DNA of 64,000 nt from CALCZU01 sp964396165 (GTDB lineage: Bacteria > Bdellovibrionota > FAC87 > UBA2466). Position numbers and translations under genes: made by a program. Of the stretch, positions 6,650 through 14,981 are shown piece by piece. The stretch's first letter is position 1. Each line of letters opens with the position of its first letter. The stretch spans positions 1 to 64,000 of the forward strand of contig CAYNEF010000018.1 of the NCBI GenBank assembly GCA_964396165.1. Reading direction: 5' to 3'. The notes under the pieces were generated by a model. It worked only from the letters and a program-made list of their open reading frames with translations, ran no database searches and was not told the origin of the DNA.

Positions 6650-9142
6650 TTATGTTTTAGTCAAAGACGTTGCTTTAACGGAAAACAGCTTTCCAAAAAT
6701 CCACGTCGGTACCATCCCTAATCCAAAGGAATATAAAATCTGCACAGGGGATAAAATATCAAAGCTAAGGACGTGTCTCAGTGCAGGAATGTAATATAAG
6801 AGTGGAATAGTCACAAAAACGAATAGTAGAACAACTACTAAAGCCCAATTTATTTCCTTAAGCTGCGATTTAGGCACCGCAACCAGAATTAACCCAACGA
6901 TATTTCCTAGTAGGATTAAAAAAGAGATACCTCTGACAAAACCGGGCGCAAATCCTTGCAGGTTGGAATAGTAGATTACAGCTATACCTAAGATAAGAGG
7001 AACAAGGCCTCTAGCTGCTGAAACAAGAATGAATCGAGTTTGAAACAACACTTCATTTCTCTGCCTGGGTGGCCTGTTCATTATATCTCTATCCGCAGGA
7101 ATTCCTTCCAGGGCCAAAGAACAAGAGGGATCAATAAGCAACTCTAAAAGCACAAGATGTATGGGAGACAGTATCAACGGCCAACCTAGGAATGCGGGGA
7201 TAAGGGTCATCCCTGCAATAGGAATGTGCAAGGCTAGTACATAGGCTGTTGCATTACGAATATTATCGTAAATGCGTCTACCTAAACGCACAGCATTTAC
7301 AATGGATTGAAAATCATCCTGCATCAAAACTATATCTGAGGCTTCTCTTGCTACATCTGTTCCCCTTTTTCCCATTGCAATTCCGATATCAGCATTTTTC
7401 AAACTGGGTGCATCGTTTACTCCGTCCCCGGTCATAGCGACGACTTCGTTGGCATCCTTAAGAGCCTGAACAATGCGCAGTTTTTGATCGTGACTCATTC
7501 GTGCAAAAACTGAAATCTTGTGGATACGACTTTTAAGTGTATTCGCATCCATAGCTTGCAATTGCACGCCTGTGACGACTTCTCCCTCGGGCGGAAATCC
7601 TGCCTCTTCCGCAATTTTTTTTGCGGTTTCTGGATAGTCGCCAGTCATCATTAAAACGCGTATTCCTGCCGTACGGCATTCTTTTAACGCAGAGGGAACT
7701 TCCTCCCTTAAGGGGTCTTCCAATCCCAAAATTCCTAACCAAGTAAAATCAAAGACATGAGAAGAAGAAGGGAGCTTATCCTTTTCCGGATACACAGCTT
7801 TAGCAACTGCCAGTACACGCAACCCACTGGAAGCAAGAGCACGCACTTGTTGTTCCAAAGCTTCCCGTTTTTCTGTCGATAAATGGCATAGATCGAATAT
7901 AGCTTCGGGAGCACCTTTCGCAGCAATGACATGTTCTTGCGTTGCAGGATCATCCCAGACACAGCACATGGCCAAAAGTTCATTTGTGAGTGGGTATTCC
8001 TTTAACAAATTCCAAGTGGGGTGTCTGTGTTCCTGCTCAACAACTTTTTTATCCAAAGCTGCAAGAATGGCCTTTTCCATCGGATCAAATGGATCTCGAT
8101 GACTGGAAAGAACAGCAAACTCAACAAGCGTGTGAAATTTTTCTGGAAGAGCTTCTAATTCCTTAAGATCAATTATTTCCTCTTCAACAATAAGCTTTCT
8201 AAGAGCCATTTCATTCTTTGTCAGTGTACCTGTCTTATCCACACACAGAACCGTTGTGGCCCCTAAGTTTTCAATCGCACCCACTCGTCTCGTTAAGACT
8301 TTTTCCTTTGAGATACGCCACGCGCCCATCGCGAAAAATAGAGTTAAAATGACTGGCAATTCTTCCGGTAGCATAGATAAGCTTGAGGCAAGCCCTGCCA
8401 GCAAAGAATCTCCCCAACTTCCCGATCGCATTTTGTAAGCAACAATTACTAAAACACAAAAAATAATACTAAAAACAAACAACACTTTCCCCAGGCCCAG
8501 AACTTCTGCCTGAAGTTTGGTCCCTTTATTGTCGGAAGAAGAAAGAGACTTTCCTATTTTTCCAATTTCTGTATGAAGTCCAGTCCCTGTCACTACTGCC
8601 ATTCCTCGACCTTTGACAACGAGAGTTCCCGAAAAGAGCTGACCAGTATCGTCAACCAACTTCCGCACAGGCAAAGACTCTCCAGTTAAAAGAGATTCAT
8701 CCACCATAAAATGAGAAGATTCGATAAGTTTTGCGTCAGCCGAAATTCGATCCCCCTCTGAGAGTACCATCAAATCCCCCGGCACTACCTCACGTCCAGA
8801 TATTCGTATTTCCTTTCCTTCTCGGATGACAAGAACACGAGGGGAAGCCATCTCTTTTAAAGACTGAAGAGCTCGCTCTGTTTTTGTATATTGGTAGAGA
8901 TTGATGAGGATCATGAATAATGCGGAAAAACAAAGCAATAGACCTTCAACCAAATCCCCTAAAAAAAGATAAATAACAGCACAAGCAAGAAGAAAAAAGA
9001 GCATGGGTTCTCGCATAACATGCAAGATGTTATGAATGAATGTATGGCGCCCTTCGGATGTGAGCTCGTTAGGACCGTGTAATTGGTAAAGTCGCAGCGC
9101 TTCGGTGGTGCCAAGCCCAACTCTGTCATATTCTGTCTTCAT
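6650..9142 (-). CDS. cation-translocating P-type ATPase (P2-like)
   Basis: An 830-residue integral membrane pump. It has the actuator motif TGES (153-156), the phosphorylated aspartate in DKTGTLTK (Asp302), MMTGD and the hinge GDGVNDAP, with about ten membrane segments. Membrane segment 4 reads PEELP (259-263), keeping the ion-binding glutamate of Ca2+ pumps (PEGLP) but with Glu in place of Gly. Segment 6 reads ELLIDPSCSLALE instead of the N-x-x-x-D pattern of SERCA, so the transported ion is uncertain; Ca2+ is the usual annotation. Upstream of a small helical protein, CBS and LOG genes on the same strand. Confidence 0.9.
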   Translation of the reverse strand: MKTEYDRVGLGTTEALRLYQLHGPNELTSEGRHTFIHNILHVMREPMLFFLLACAVIYLFLGDLVEGLLLCFSALFMILINLYQYTKTERALQSLKEMASPRVLVIREGKEIRISGREVVPGDLMVLSEGDRISADAKLIESSHFMVDESLLTGESLPVRKLVDDTGQLFSGTLVVKGRGMAVVTGTGLHTEIGKIGKSLSSSDNKGTKLQAEVLGLGKVLFVFSIIFCVLVIVAYKMRSGSWGDSLLAGLASSLSMLPEELPVILTLFFAMGAWRISKEKVLTRRVGAIENLGATTVLCVDKTGTLTKNEMALRKLIVEEEIIDLKELEALPEKFHTLVEFAVLSSHRDPFDPMEKAILAALDKKVVEQEHRHPTWNLLKEYPLTNELLAMCCVWDDPATQEHVIAAKGAPEAIFDLCHLSTEKREALEQQVRALASSGLRVLAVAKAVYPEKDKLPSSSHVFDFTWLGILGLEDPLREEVPSALKECRTAGIRVLMMTGDYPETAKKIAEEAGFPPEGEVVTGVQLQAMDANTLKSRIHKISVFARMSHDQKLRIVQALKDANEVVAMTGDGVNDAPSLKNADIGIAMGKRGTDVAREASDIVLMQDDFQSIVNAVRLGRRIYDNIRNATAYVLALHIPIAGMTLIPAFLGWPLILSPIHLVLLELLIDPSCSLALEGIPADRDIMNRPPRQRNEVLFQTRFILVSAARGLVPLILGIAVIYYSNLQGFAPGFVRGISFLILLGNIVGLILVAVPKSQLKEINWALVVVLLFVFVTIPLLYYIPALRHVLSFDILSPVQILYSFGLGMVPTWIFGKLFSVKATSLTKT

Positions 9143-9523
9143 ATCAGGATTCTTTCACATCCTTTGTTTAATAGAAATACTGAAAGAATTAGCTTAGTAA
9201 AGTAATCTTACACCTAATAGTACTATTTTTTCTGATGCAACTAAGAGCAGGAGAAATATTCTAAACTGCTTTCCCTATTATTTTTTAAATAATTGAAACA
9301 TTTTGTAACGGCATCATTGAATCAATATTAGACAACAACACATAGTGTTCGGAACAAGCAGCATAACAAAGTTTTTACCCATTTCTCCGTCTGTTGTAGT
9401 CTGAAACACTCTAAGATCACTTCTCTCACATGCAGCTACGGCTCCATTTTGGTAAATATCCATATTTTGAACTGAATTAATACTGGTGCCAATCCGCTAC
9501 TATTGGGAATAATATATTGAGCT
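9143..9523. other. intergenic region, 381 bp
   Basis: AT-rich gap between the divergent ATPase gene and the 64-residue acidic protein, so it must hold both promoters. I see no tRNA, strong hairpin or repeat. On the minus strand, 9314-9463 holds a 49-codon ATG-initiated frame (starts MDIYQNGAVAACE) without a clear ribosome binding site; it reads somewhat like real protein and could be a gene remnant, but I cannot support it as a gene. Confidence 0.4.
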
Positions 9524-9718
9524 ATGGATGATGAAGATTTTGAAGGAACTTTAGTCTTAGAAAAACTTGCTGAAATAGATAGAGTGGATGACTTTTATGA
9601 AGCCATTGATGCAGACGATTTTAAACAGGCAGCAACCCTAATGAAAATGGCAAAGATCGATCTTGAGACCATCCAAACAGTGCTAGAAAAGATGAAGGCA
9701 GCAGATGGGGAACACTAA
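9524..9718 (+). CDS. small acidic protein
   Basis: A 64-residue, strongly acidic, helical protein (MDDEDFEGTLVLEKLAEIDRV). It is free-standing, with its stop codon inside a hairpin that may end its transcript. Two helical pairs (VDDFYEAIDADDFKQAATLMK and the C-terminal helix) suggest a tiny helical bundle. The composition would fit a DNA-mimic, inhibitor or regulatory partner, but no family is recognised. Confidence 0.55.
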   Translation: MDDEDFEGTLVLEKLAEIDRVDDFYEAIDADDFKQAATLMKMAKIDLETIQTVLEKMKAADGEH

Positions 9719-9750
9719 CAAATAGGTTATCCTATTGTTTCCTGTTCCCC
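9707..9750 (+). terminator. long imperfect hairpin over the stop codon of the acidic-protein gene
   Basis: GGGGAACA (9707-9714) pairs with TGTTCCCC (9743-9750), and AAATAGG/CCTATT around a TTAT loop forms the inner stem; 16 of 20 positions pair. The stop codon TAA (9716-9718) lies within the 5' arm. No run of T follows, so this is either a bidirectional or factor-assisted terminator between convergent genes, or a structure acting on mRNA stability. Confidence 0.5.
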
Positions 9751-9773
9751 TCCACGAAATTTAAGTACGTTCT

Positions 9774-10730
9774 TTATATTGAGCTAGATAATACCTCTTC
9801 TAACTTATCAAAGGATCCGGTCCAACCTTGTGTCATGCCGCCCTTTGCTTTGATAAACGTTTCGAGTTCTTCGGCCGTAGTATTGCCATAAGGTTCCCAG
9901 CACACGGTAACGCGTGTTTGGTCCGGGCCTTCTGCGGTAAATTTTATGGTAGTTAACATCGTTGCAGGCCAGGTTGGGGCAAGGGGATGGCGAGACATTT
10001 TTTCATTCTCGTCGCAAAACTGTTGCGTGTACACAAGCTCGTCCACACCGTTCATTTTCAAATATTCCGCTTTTGCATACATTTTTAAGTCACCATTGCC
10101 ACTCACGCAGTAAAATGTCGCGCCGCCTGGTTTAAAGTCTGCACGAATAAATTCCATATTCATTCCGGTAGGGGTCAGCCATTTTTTTAAGTGCTCAGGT
10201 TTTGTCCACATTTCGTACATAAGTTTTAACGGAGCATCGAAAGTGCGGTTAATATAAAATTGTTCTTTACCCGCAGTTTCCTTGCTCAAATATTCCGCAA
10301 GCCGATCCCAAGTCGCATTGCCCCCGGCCTTTTTGATAAATTTCTTTGTTTCTTCCGCGGCTTCTGGTGTCGCAAGCGCCATCGTCATATCCATTGTAGT
10401 TTTGCCATTTTTCTCTGCAAAATTGACGGTCACGCGAAAGAGTGGAGGTCTGTCATCATAGCCACCGTGATCGTAAACCAAGCGCGAATACTTTTCGACT
10501 TCGTAGTACAGAGTTTTATTAGGGTAATCCGTGCCGTCAGGACCATGCATCGTATAATGCCAACTACCGCCGACTCTTAAATCTTTACTGTGCGTCGTGA
10601 TTGTAAATCCACGCGGTCCCCACCACTGCGCAGCTTGCGCGGGATCGGTCCAGGCATCCCAAACTGCTTTCACTGGGGCATCGTAAACACGAGTGATTTG
10701 AATTTCATTGGATTTACTTTTTTTACTCAT
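9774..10730 (-). CDS. tandem SRPBCC (AHSA1-type) protein
   Basis: A 318-residue protein composed of two AHSA1/START-like domains in a row. Domain 1 (about 8-150) begins ITRVYDAPVKAVWDAWTDP with WWGPRGF; domain 2 (about 158-315) repeats the pattern as INRTFDAPLKLMYEMWTKP. Each forms a helix-grip cavity that binds a hydrophobic ligand or partner. Bacterial members are usually single-domain and are encoded next to an ArsR regulator, as here: its ATG overlaps the arsR stop by 4 bp. The double-domain form suggests an internal duplication or fusion. The ligand is unknown. Confidence 0.85.
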   Translation of the reverse strand: MSKKSKSNEIQITRVYDAPVKAVWDAWTDPAQAAQWWGPRGFTITTHSKDLRVGGSWHYTMHGPDGTDYPNKTLYYEVEKYSRLVYDHGGYDDRPPLFRVTVNFAEKNGKTTMDMTMALATPEAAEETKKFIKKAGGNATWDRLAEYLSKETAGKEQFYINRTFDAPLKLMYEMWTKPEHLKKWLTPTGMNMEFIRADFKPGGATFYCVSGNGDLKMYAKAEYLKMNGVDELVYTQQFCDENEKMSRHPLAPTWPATMLTTIKFTAEGPDQTRVTVCWEPYGNTTAEELETFIKAKGGMTQGWTGSFDKLEEVLSSSI

Positions 10731-11080
10731 GGCTTTCTCACCTTTTTTTTCTTTTTTGAAGTTACCGTCTTTAAATAGGCATCCAACCTATCAAAACTCT
10801 GTTCCCAGAACTCCCTGTACTCTTCCATCCAGTTGGAAGCTATTTTCAATGGAGCGCCGTTTATTTTGCAGGGTCTCCACTGTGCTTCCCTGCTCTTTGT
10901 GATCAATCCTGCTTTTTCTAAAACTTTTAAATGTTTGGTAATGGCAGGAAGACTCATTTCTTTCAAAAAAGGTTCCGCAAGTGCTGAGACATTTGCTTCT
11001 CCTTTCGAAAGACGTGCGAGCATTGCTCGTCGGGTAGGGTCGGCTAGTGCAGCGAAAGTTTGGCTTAAAGTGTCTGTCAT
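10727..11080 (-). CDS. ArsR-family winged-helix repressor
   Basis: A 117-residue regulator with the ArsR winged-helix pattern: LADPTRRAMLARLSKGEANVS, then the recognition helix region LPAITKHLKVLEKAGLI and the wing TKSREAQWRPCKIN. It lacks the CxC metal site of arsenic sensors and resembles the ArsR subgroup that partners AHSA1 proteins. A perfect 26-bp palindrome lies 5 bp upstream of its start and overlaps the AGG ribosome binding site, so it should repress its own operon with the SRPBCC gene that overlaps its stop. Confidence 0.88.
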   Translation of the reverse strand: MTDTLSQTFAALADPTRRAMLARLSKGEANVSALAEPFLKEMSLPAITKHLKVLEKAGLITKSREAQWRPCKINGAPLKIASNWMEEYREFWEQSFDRLDAYLKTVTSKKKKKVRKP

Positions 11081-11085
11081 AATTT

Positions 11086-11111
11086 ACCTATTGGTTAATT
11101 AACCAATAGGT
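11086..11111 (-). promoter_or_regulatory. 26-bp perfect palindrome, ArsR operator candidate
   Basis: Half-site ACCTATTGGTTAA is followed directly by its exact reverse complement. It lies 5 bp before the arsR start codon, and its inner arm includes the ribosome binding site on the minus strand, so a bound dimer would block both promoter and start region. The position and symmetry are typical of ArsR autoregulation. Confidence 0.7.
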
Positions 11112-11217
11112 TTAATATAAAGATATTTAATAAAAGAGTCAATACCACCTTGGATTAGCCCGCCTAAGTATCTAAATCTATTTGTAGAAAGCGAGCTCAA
11201 ATGCTATTGCCTAGAGC

Positions 11218-11769
11218 ATGAATAGTAATACCTGTGAGCTTTGCTCATCTGAAACCAATGTCACTTCTTTTAATCTGCCAAAGCAGAAATCAAATACTTT
11301 GAGCAGTGAACTAAACATTTGCGGTAAATGTCAGGAGCAAATGTCACATCCTCTAGGGGATGTGAACCATTGGCGCGCACTAAATGAAAATATATGGACA
11401 GAGAATGCAGCAGTTAAAGTAATCGCCTGGCGAGTCCTTAATAAACTCTCTACAGAAGGTTGGGCTCAAGATTTGCTCACTCAATTGGATTTGGATGAGG
11501 AAACACTGGAATGGGCAAAAGAAGAACTTTCTGAAAGCGCGGGTGCGTCCTCTCAAGTAGAAACACGGGATAGTAATGGAACGGTCTTAAAACAAGGAGA
11601 TTCGGTCACTTTGATAAAAGACTTGGAAGTCAAAGGCGCTGGCTTCACGGCTAAAAGAGGAACCTTGGTAAAAAACATTGCTCTCACTGAGGATCCAGGG
11701 CTGATTGAAGGCAAAGTGAACGGCACACAAATCGTGTTAAAAACCATATTCCTTAAAAAAGCGATTTAG
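11218..11769 (+). CDS. PhnA/YjdM-type zinc-ribbon protein
   Basis: A 183-residue protein with an N-terminal zinc ribbon (Cys6, Cys9, Cys35, Cys38: CELC...CGKC) and the C-terminal SH3-like PhnA domain (DSNGTVLKQGDSVTLIKDL...GTLVKNI). Between them lies a helical segment (about 45-110). PhnA/YjdM proteins were named from a phosphonate locus but are not needed for phosphonate use; their role is unclear. It stands alone before cspA. The central helical segment makes it longer than the usual ~110-residue YjdM. Confidence 0.82.
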   Translation: MNSNTCELCSSETNVTSFNLPKQKSNTLSSELNICGKCQEQMSHPLGDVNHWRALNENIWTENAAVKVIAWRVLNKLSTEGWAQDLLTQLDLDEETLEWAKEELSESAGASSQVETRDSNGTVLKQGDSVTLIKDLEVKGAGFTAKRGTLVKNIALTEDPGLIEGKVNGTQIVLKTIFLKKAI

Positions 11770-11899
11770 CCCTTAATCAGGTGCATTGCGTTAGATAAAT
11801 AGGCGTAATGTGCTGTTTCTCTTTACTCTCCCTCATAAATAGCATACTAGTATCCTCGGACGGCACAATGCCGCCCATTATTGTTAAGTGAGAATATAA

Positions 11900-12097
11900 A
11901 TGACAACAGGTACAGTTAAATTTTTCAACGCGAGTAAGGGATTCGGTTTCATTACTCCAGACGACGGTAGCAAAGACGTATTCGTACATGCGAACGATCT
12001 TAACGGCGCCGTTTTGAACGAAGGAACAAAAGTCGAATTCGAAATTGTTCCAGGTAAAAAAGGTCCTCAAGCTAGTAACGTACGCGTTACTGCCTAA
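11900..12097 (+). CDS. cold-shock protein, CspA family
   Basis: A 65-residue OB-fold RNA-binding protein. It carries RNP1 (KGFGFI) and RNP2 (VFVHAN) and starts GTVKFFNASKGFGFI. Such proteins act as RNA chaperones that melt secondary structure, and many are induced by cold or constitutive. About 130 bp upstream are non-coding and would give a long leader if transcribed from that region, as in known cold-shock genes, but I find no defined cold-box. The length is the family standard. Confidence 0.93.
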   Translation: MTTGTVKFFNASKGFGFITPDDGSKDVFVHANDLNGAVLNEGTKVEFEIVPGKKGPQASNVRVTA

Positions 12098-12166
12098 GCC
12101 CAATTTAAACCAAAATTTTTGATTTTATAATAGCACTGGCAGTGGGAGTGATCTTCTCTGCTTGTG

Positions 12167-13480
12167 CTAAAAAGAATTTCCTAGTTCTATGAAGACAGCC
12201 TTGCGCTCTTCATTCATTGCCCAATCTGCTCTAATCACAAAACGTTTATTCCACAAAATTCTTAAACCAAGCCCTGTCGATGCATGCAACTTTCCAAAGT
12301 AAAAGGGATTGAGAGTTCCCCATACTCGTCCAAAATCCACAAAGGGTACTACACCAAAAATAAAATCCTGGCCTGCGTACGAAACCTTGTATGGATCCCA
12401 TCTCAATTCCCAGCCAAAAAACAAACGGTACTTATCAATAAAACGGTTTCCCTCATACCCTCTCACGTATCTGTCGCCCCCTAACCCCAAAGTCGAATCA
12501 CTGCCACCGACACTGCCCATTTCGAAAAAGGGCACGTCTCCTGCGACTACTTCACAAAGAGCACGGTGAGCTAAAACTAATTTCGGATGCAAAGGCACAT
12601 AGACTCTGAATGTGTAAGTGTAACGTTGGTAATTGTATGTGGTGCCTAGCCAGGGAGAATACCAATACACAAACAATTCATTGAACGTACCCTTCGTCGG
12701 ATACGGTTCGAAATCCAAAGTGTCTCGCACTAAAGCGAAACCGAAATAATTAGTTTTGCCGCCGAACTCGCCGGATGGATGCTCTTTTTGCAATAAACTA
12801 TTTTCAGGAACAGTTACGTCAGTCCACTTAAGACCAATGATGGGACCCATGCGATAAATTTTATTGTGGTAGCGCATGAAAGAGAATTGGACGGAGGGTC
12901 CGCTTCTCGTATTGCCATAATAATCACTATCATCTTGTTTATGATCAATGACCGTGTCATTTCCAATTCCGTAATACTTAAAAGAAATATCTCTGTTGTA
13001 GGCAATTCTGCCGGTAAAGCGGTATTGATCATTGAATAAATAAGGGATGTCTAAACCGATGAAATGTTTATACCTGCCTTCATCACTTGCGAGCACTTGA
13101 CCTGAGATTTCGATCTTATGCGGATCTTGTCTCATAATGTTGTGCATCTTTGCGTGTAAGCCAATGTGAAAACCATTGGAGGAAGTGGGAAACAAAAGTG
13201 GAATCCCTTGAATCGTCCAGGGCTCGCCCCACAAGGTAAATCCCTTACGGCTCACCACACGATCAATTCTATTCACAACTTCTGTCGAAAAAGTTTCCAA
13301 ATCTTTTCCCACATTTTTTTTATTTTGCATCTTTACGGTTTCATCTTCGATTACAAGACTGGGAACCGTATTTTTTTTTCTTTTTTCCAACGACTTGGGT
13401 TCTGGAAAATCAGGGAGCTCGGCTTTAAGTGGCAAGGCGAGGTTTAGCACGCATAAAATGAGAAGACTAAGTCGTGACAC
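12167..13480 (-). CDS. Omp85-type outer-membrane protein (bacterial surface antigen, BamA/TamA-like)
   Basis: A 437-residue protein with a signal peptide (cleavage after LPLKA) and a C-terminal barrel of the D15/bac_surface_Ag type. The VRGYEG motif in loop 6 (DRYVRGYEGNRF) is the Omp85 hallmark, and the chain ends in aromatic-rich strands with a C-terminal Phe. The N-terminal 60-100 residues are a Lys/Glu-rich linker rather than visible POTRA domains, so this is not BamA; it resembles patatin-like or orphan Omp85 barrels. It may secrete or insert a partner that cannot be named here. Convergent with cspA. Confidence 0.82.
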   Translation of the reverse strand: MSRLSLLILCVLNLALPLKAELPDFPEPKSLEKRKKNTVPSLVIEDETVKMQNKKNVGKDLETFSTEVVNRIDRVVSRKGFTLWGEPWTIQGIPLLFPTSSNGFHIGLHAKMHNIMRQDPHKIEISGQVLASDEGRYKHFIGLDIPYLFNDQYRFTGRIAYNRDISFKYYGIGNDTVIDHKQDDSDYYGNTRSGPSVQFSFMRYHNKIYRMGPIIGLKWTDVTVPENSLLQKEHPSGEFGGKTNYFGFALVRDTLDFEPYPTKGTFNELFVYWYSPWLGTTYNYQRYTYTFRVYVPLHPKLVLAHRALCEVVAGDVPFFEMGSVGGSDSTLGLGGDRYVRGYEGNRFIDKYRLFFGWELRWDPYKVSYAGQDFIFGVVPFVDFGRVWGTLNPFYFGKLHASTGLGLRILWNKRFVIRADWAMNEERKAVFIELGNSF

Positions 13481-13543
13481 GATCCAATTATCTTACAGGT
13501 ATACTGCGCGGGATTAAATTCGAATTTTAAGTGCGGCGCATTA

Positions 13544-14197
13544 TTACCATAGCAATAAGGCGAGACCTAATCCACCGAAGGGACCAGAAAGAGAGAAATT
13601 GCCATTCGAAAGATAATTAGTCGAAGCTGCTTGGGGTTGTCCGAAGTCCGCAAAGCGGTAACCACCTTCTATCAACAGAGCAAACGAGTTGTTTAGCTTG
13701 ATTCCCAGCTTCAATCTCCCAGCATACCCATACTTCATCGGAGAAGTGCTGTAGGTTTGTGTCGTCGTACTTCTGACTTCTACACCTTGATTAAGTGGGT
13801 AATACGCAGATGCCATCAAAATCCAAAAAACTCTCGGGTTTCCCGTAACCCAACCCAGATCGGCGCCGATATTATCTATTTTCAACGTGTCTGTTTGTCC
13901 CACTCCGCTTAAGGTAAGTTGTCTTTGGCCAATCCAGTATTCGTAACGAGCTCCTAAATAAATATGGTTTAAGATCGTAACACCCAAACCTGCGTTTAAA
14001 GTGTAGGGGTTGGTGTATTTATGATCGTAATTTGCACCACTCACCTGATCTGCGTAACTATTTGTAAAGTGGTAATCGGAAGAAACGAAAAACATCAATT
14101 TGCGCTGATTCAAGTTGCTTAACTTTGTTTTCGCAAAGCTTTCTTGTGAAATGCTTAAAGTCAAAACAAACACAACTAATCTTATGCAATGCTTCAT
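13544..14197 (-). CDS. outer-membrane beta-barrel protein
   Basis: A 217-residue protein with a signal peptide (cleavage near SFA, residue 22). The rest alternates polar and hydrophobic residues in about eight strands, with turns rich in Gly/Asn/Ser, and ends in the hydrophobic GGLGLALLLW. Its size and pattern match the small eight-stranded OmpA/OmpW-type barrels. It lies 63 bp from the Omp85-like gene on the same strand. No further function can be read. Confidence 0.7.
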   Translation of the reverse strand: MKHCIRLVVFVLTLSISQESFAKTKLSNLNQRKLMFFVSSDYHFTNSYADQVSGANYDHKYTNPYTLNAGLGVTILNHIYLGARYEYWIGQRQLTLSGVGQTDTLKIDNIGADLGWVTGNPRVFWILMASAYYPLNQGVEVRSTTTQTYSTSPMKYGYAGRLKLGIKLNNSFALLIEGGYRFADFGQPQAASTNYLSNGNFSLSGPFGGLGLALLLW

Positions 14198-14306
14198 ATA
14201 CGCTATTACTCACTACTCTATTCGGAATATTTAAGCGTGAGAGTGGTGCAGAGAATGTGAAACCATTGTGAAGAAAAGAACTTAATTGATAATTTTGGTG
14301 AGAAGC

Positions 14307-14756
14307 TTAATTCTTACAGCGTTTGCAGCAGAAATTATCTACTGAAAGTGTGCCTGCTCCGCTAAATACAAGAGTTACTAACGCTACAATAATGAGAAAT
14401 TCAGACATGCCGAGTAAATCTGTCAGAGTATGAATGTCTTCTTTCTTTGCGGTTAGTATCGCAACTACCATGGTACCGATGAGAGGAATACTAGCGACTC
14501 GAGTGAGAAGACCTACTAATAACAAAGCGCCACATACTAGTTCCACCCCTGCGACAAAAGGGGCCTGAATCTGCGGAAAGGGAATTCCCAACTCAGTGAA
14601 ATAGTCTACAATTTTTGGTAAATGCTGGAGCTTGCCCCATCCACTCTCGATAAAGACGAAACCAATTGCAATACGTGCAAGCAATCCCGGGAGCCAGTTT
14701 ATTTTATTCAAAGCTGTTTGAATTTTTTCACATGTTACTTTGCACGTTGCATTCAT
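14307..14756 (-). CDS. DoxX-family membrane protein
   Basis: A 149-residue four-helix membrane protein with the DoxX pattern: LLARIAIGFVFIESGWGKL, then FVAGVELVCGALLLVGL, then two more helices. The C-terminus ends NFCCKRCKN with three cysteines in seven residues, unusual for the family and possibly metal-binding or redox-active. DoxX proteins are small inner-membrane proteins linked to quinone or thiosulfate redox and to stress. It is encoded just downstream of a cysteine-rich secreted pair on the same strand. Confidence 0.82.
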   Translation of the reverse strand: MNATCKVTCEKIQTALNKINWLPGLLARIAIGFVFIESGWGKLQHLPKIVDYFTELGIPFPQIQAPFVAGVELVCGALLLVGLLTRVASIPLIGTMVVAILTAKKEDIHTLTDLLGMSEFLIIVALVTLVFSGAGTLSVDNFCCKRCKN

Positions 14757-14759
14757 GGT

Positions 14760-14981
14760 TCAGCTCTCTTCATCAGATAATTTAAGACTGCACTGCTTGT
14801 ATATTACCACTTTTTCCCCTGAGGCATCCCACGATTCGCAGCGGACAAAATTTCCACCACTATCACAATGTGATCCCAATCCATCAGCAGAACAGGTGAT
14901 CGTAGTTCCATTAAAACAATAATGAGTGACAGTACATCTGTCCGGTACAACCGATAGCATCAAGCTTAGCAAAGCGATCAT
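14760..14981 (-). CDS. small secreted cysteine-rich protein, coupled to the repeat protein
   Basis: A 73-residue protein starting at the ATG at 14981, which overlaps the stop of the upstream gene as ATGA; the frame could begin at a TTG 12 bp earlier. It begins with a short hydrophobic segment (MIALLSLMLSVV), probably a signal peptide. The mature part has six cysteines and the pattern CxxC...WDASG, similar in tone to the repeats of its neighbour, so it may be a derived single unit. The stop-start overlap implies translation in fixed ratio with the larger protein. Confidence 0.6.
   Translation of the reverse strand: MIALLSLMLSVVPDRCTVTHYCFNGTTITCSADGLGSHCDSGGNFVRCESWDASGEKVVIYKQCSLKLSDEES

Noticed and set aside
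9314..9463. 49-codon ATG frame on the minus strand (MDIYQNGAVAACE...) in the 381-bp intergenic gap
   Set aside because: No ribosome binding site, no recognisable domain, and of a length common by chance. It may be a gene remnant; noted in the intergenic entry only.
11770..11899. cspA leader as a thermosensor or riboswitch
   Set aside because: Only a weak 5-bp stem (CGGCA/TGCCG) is visible, with no cold-box or conserved riboswitch core.
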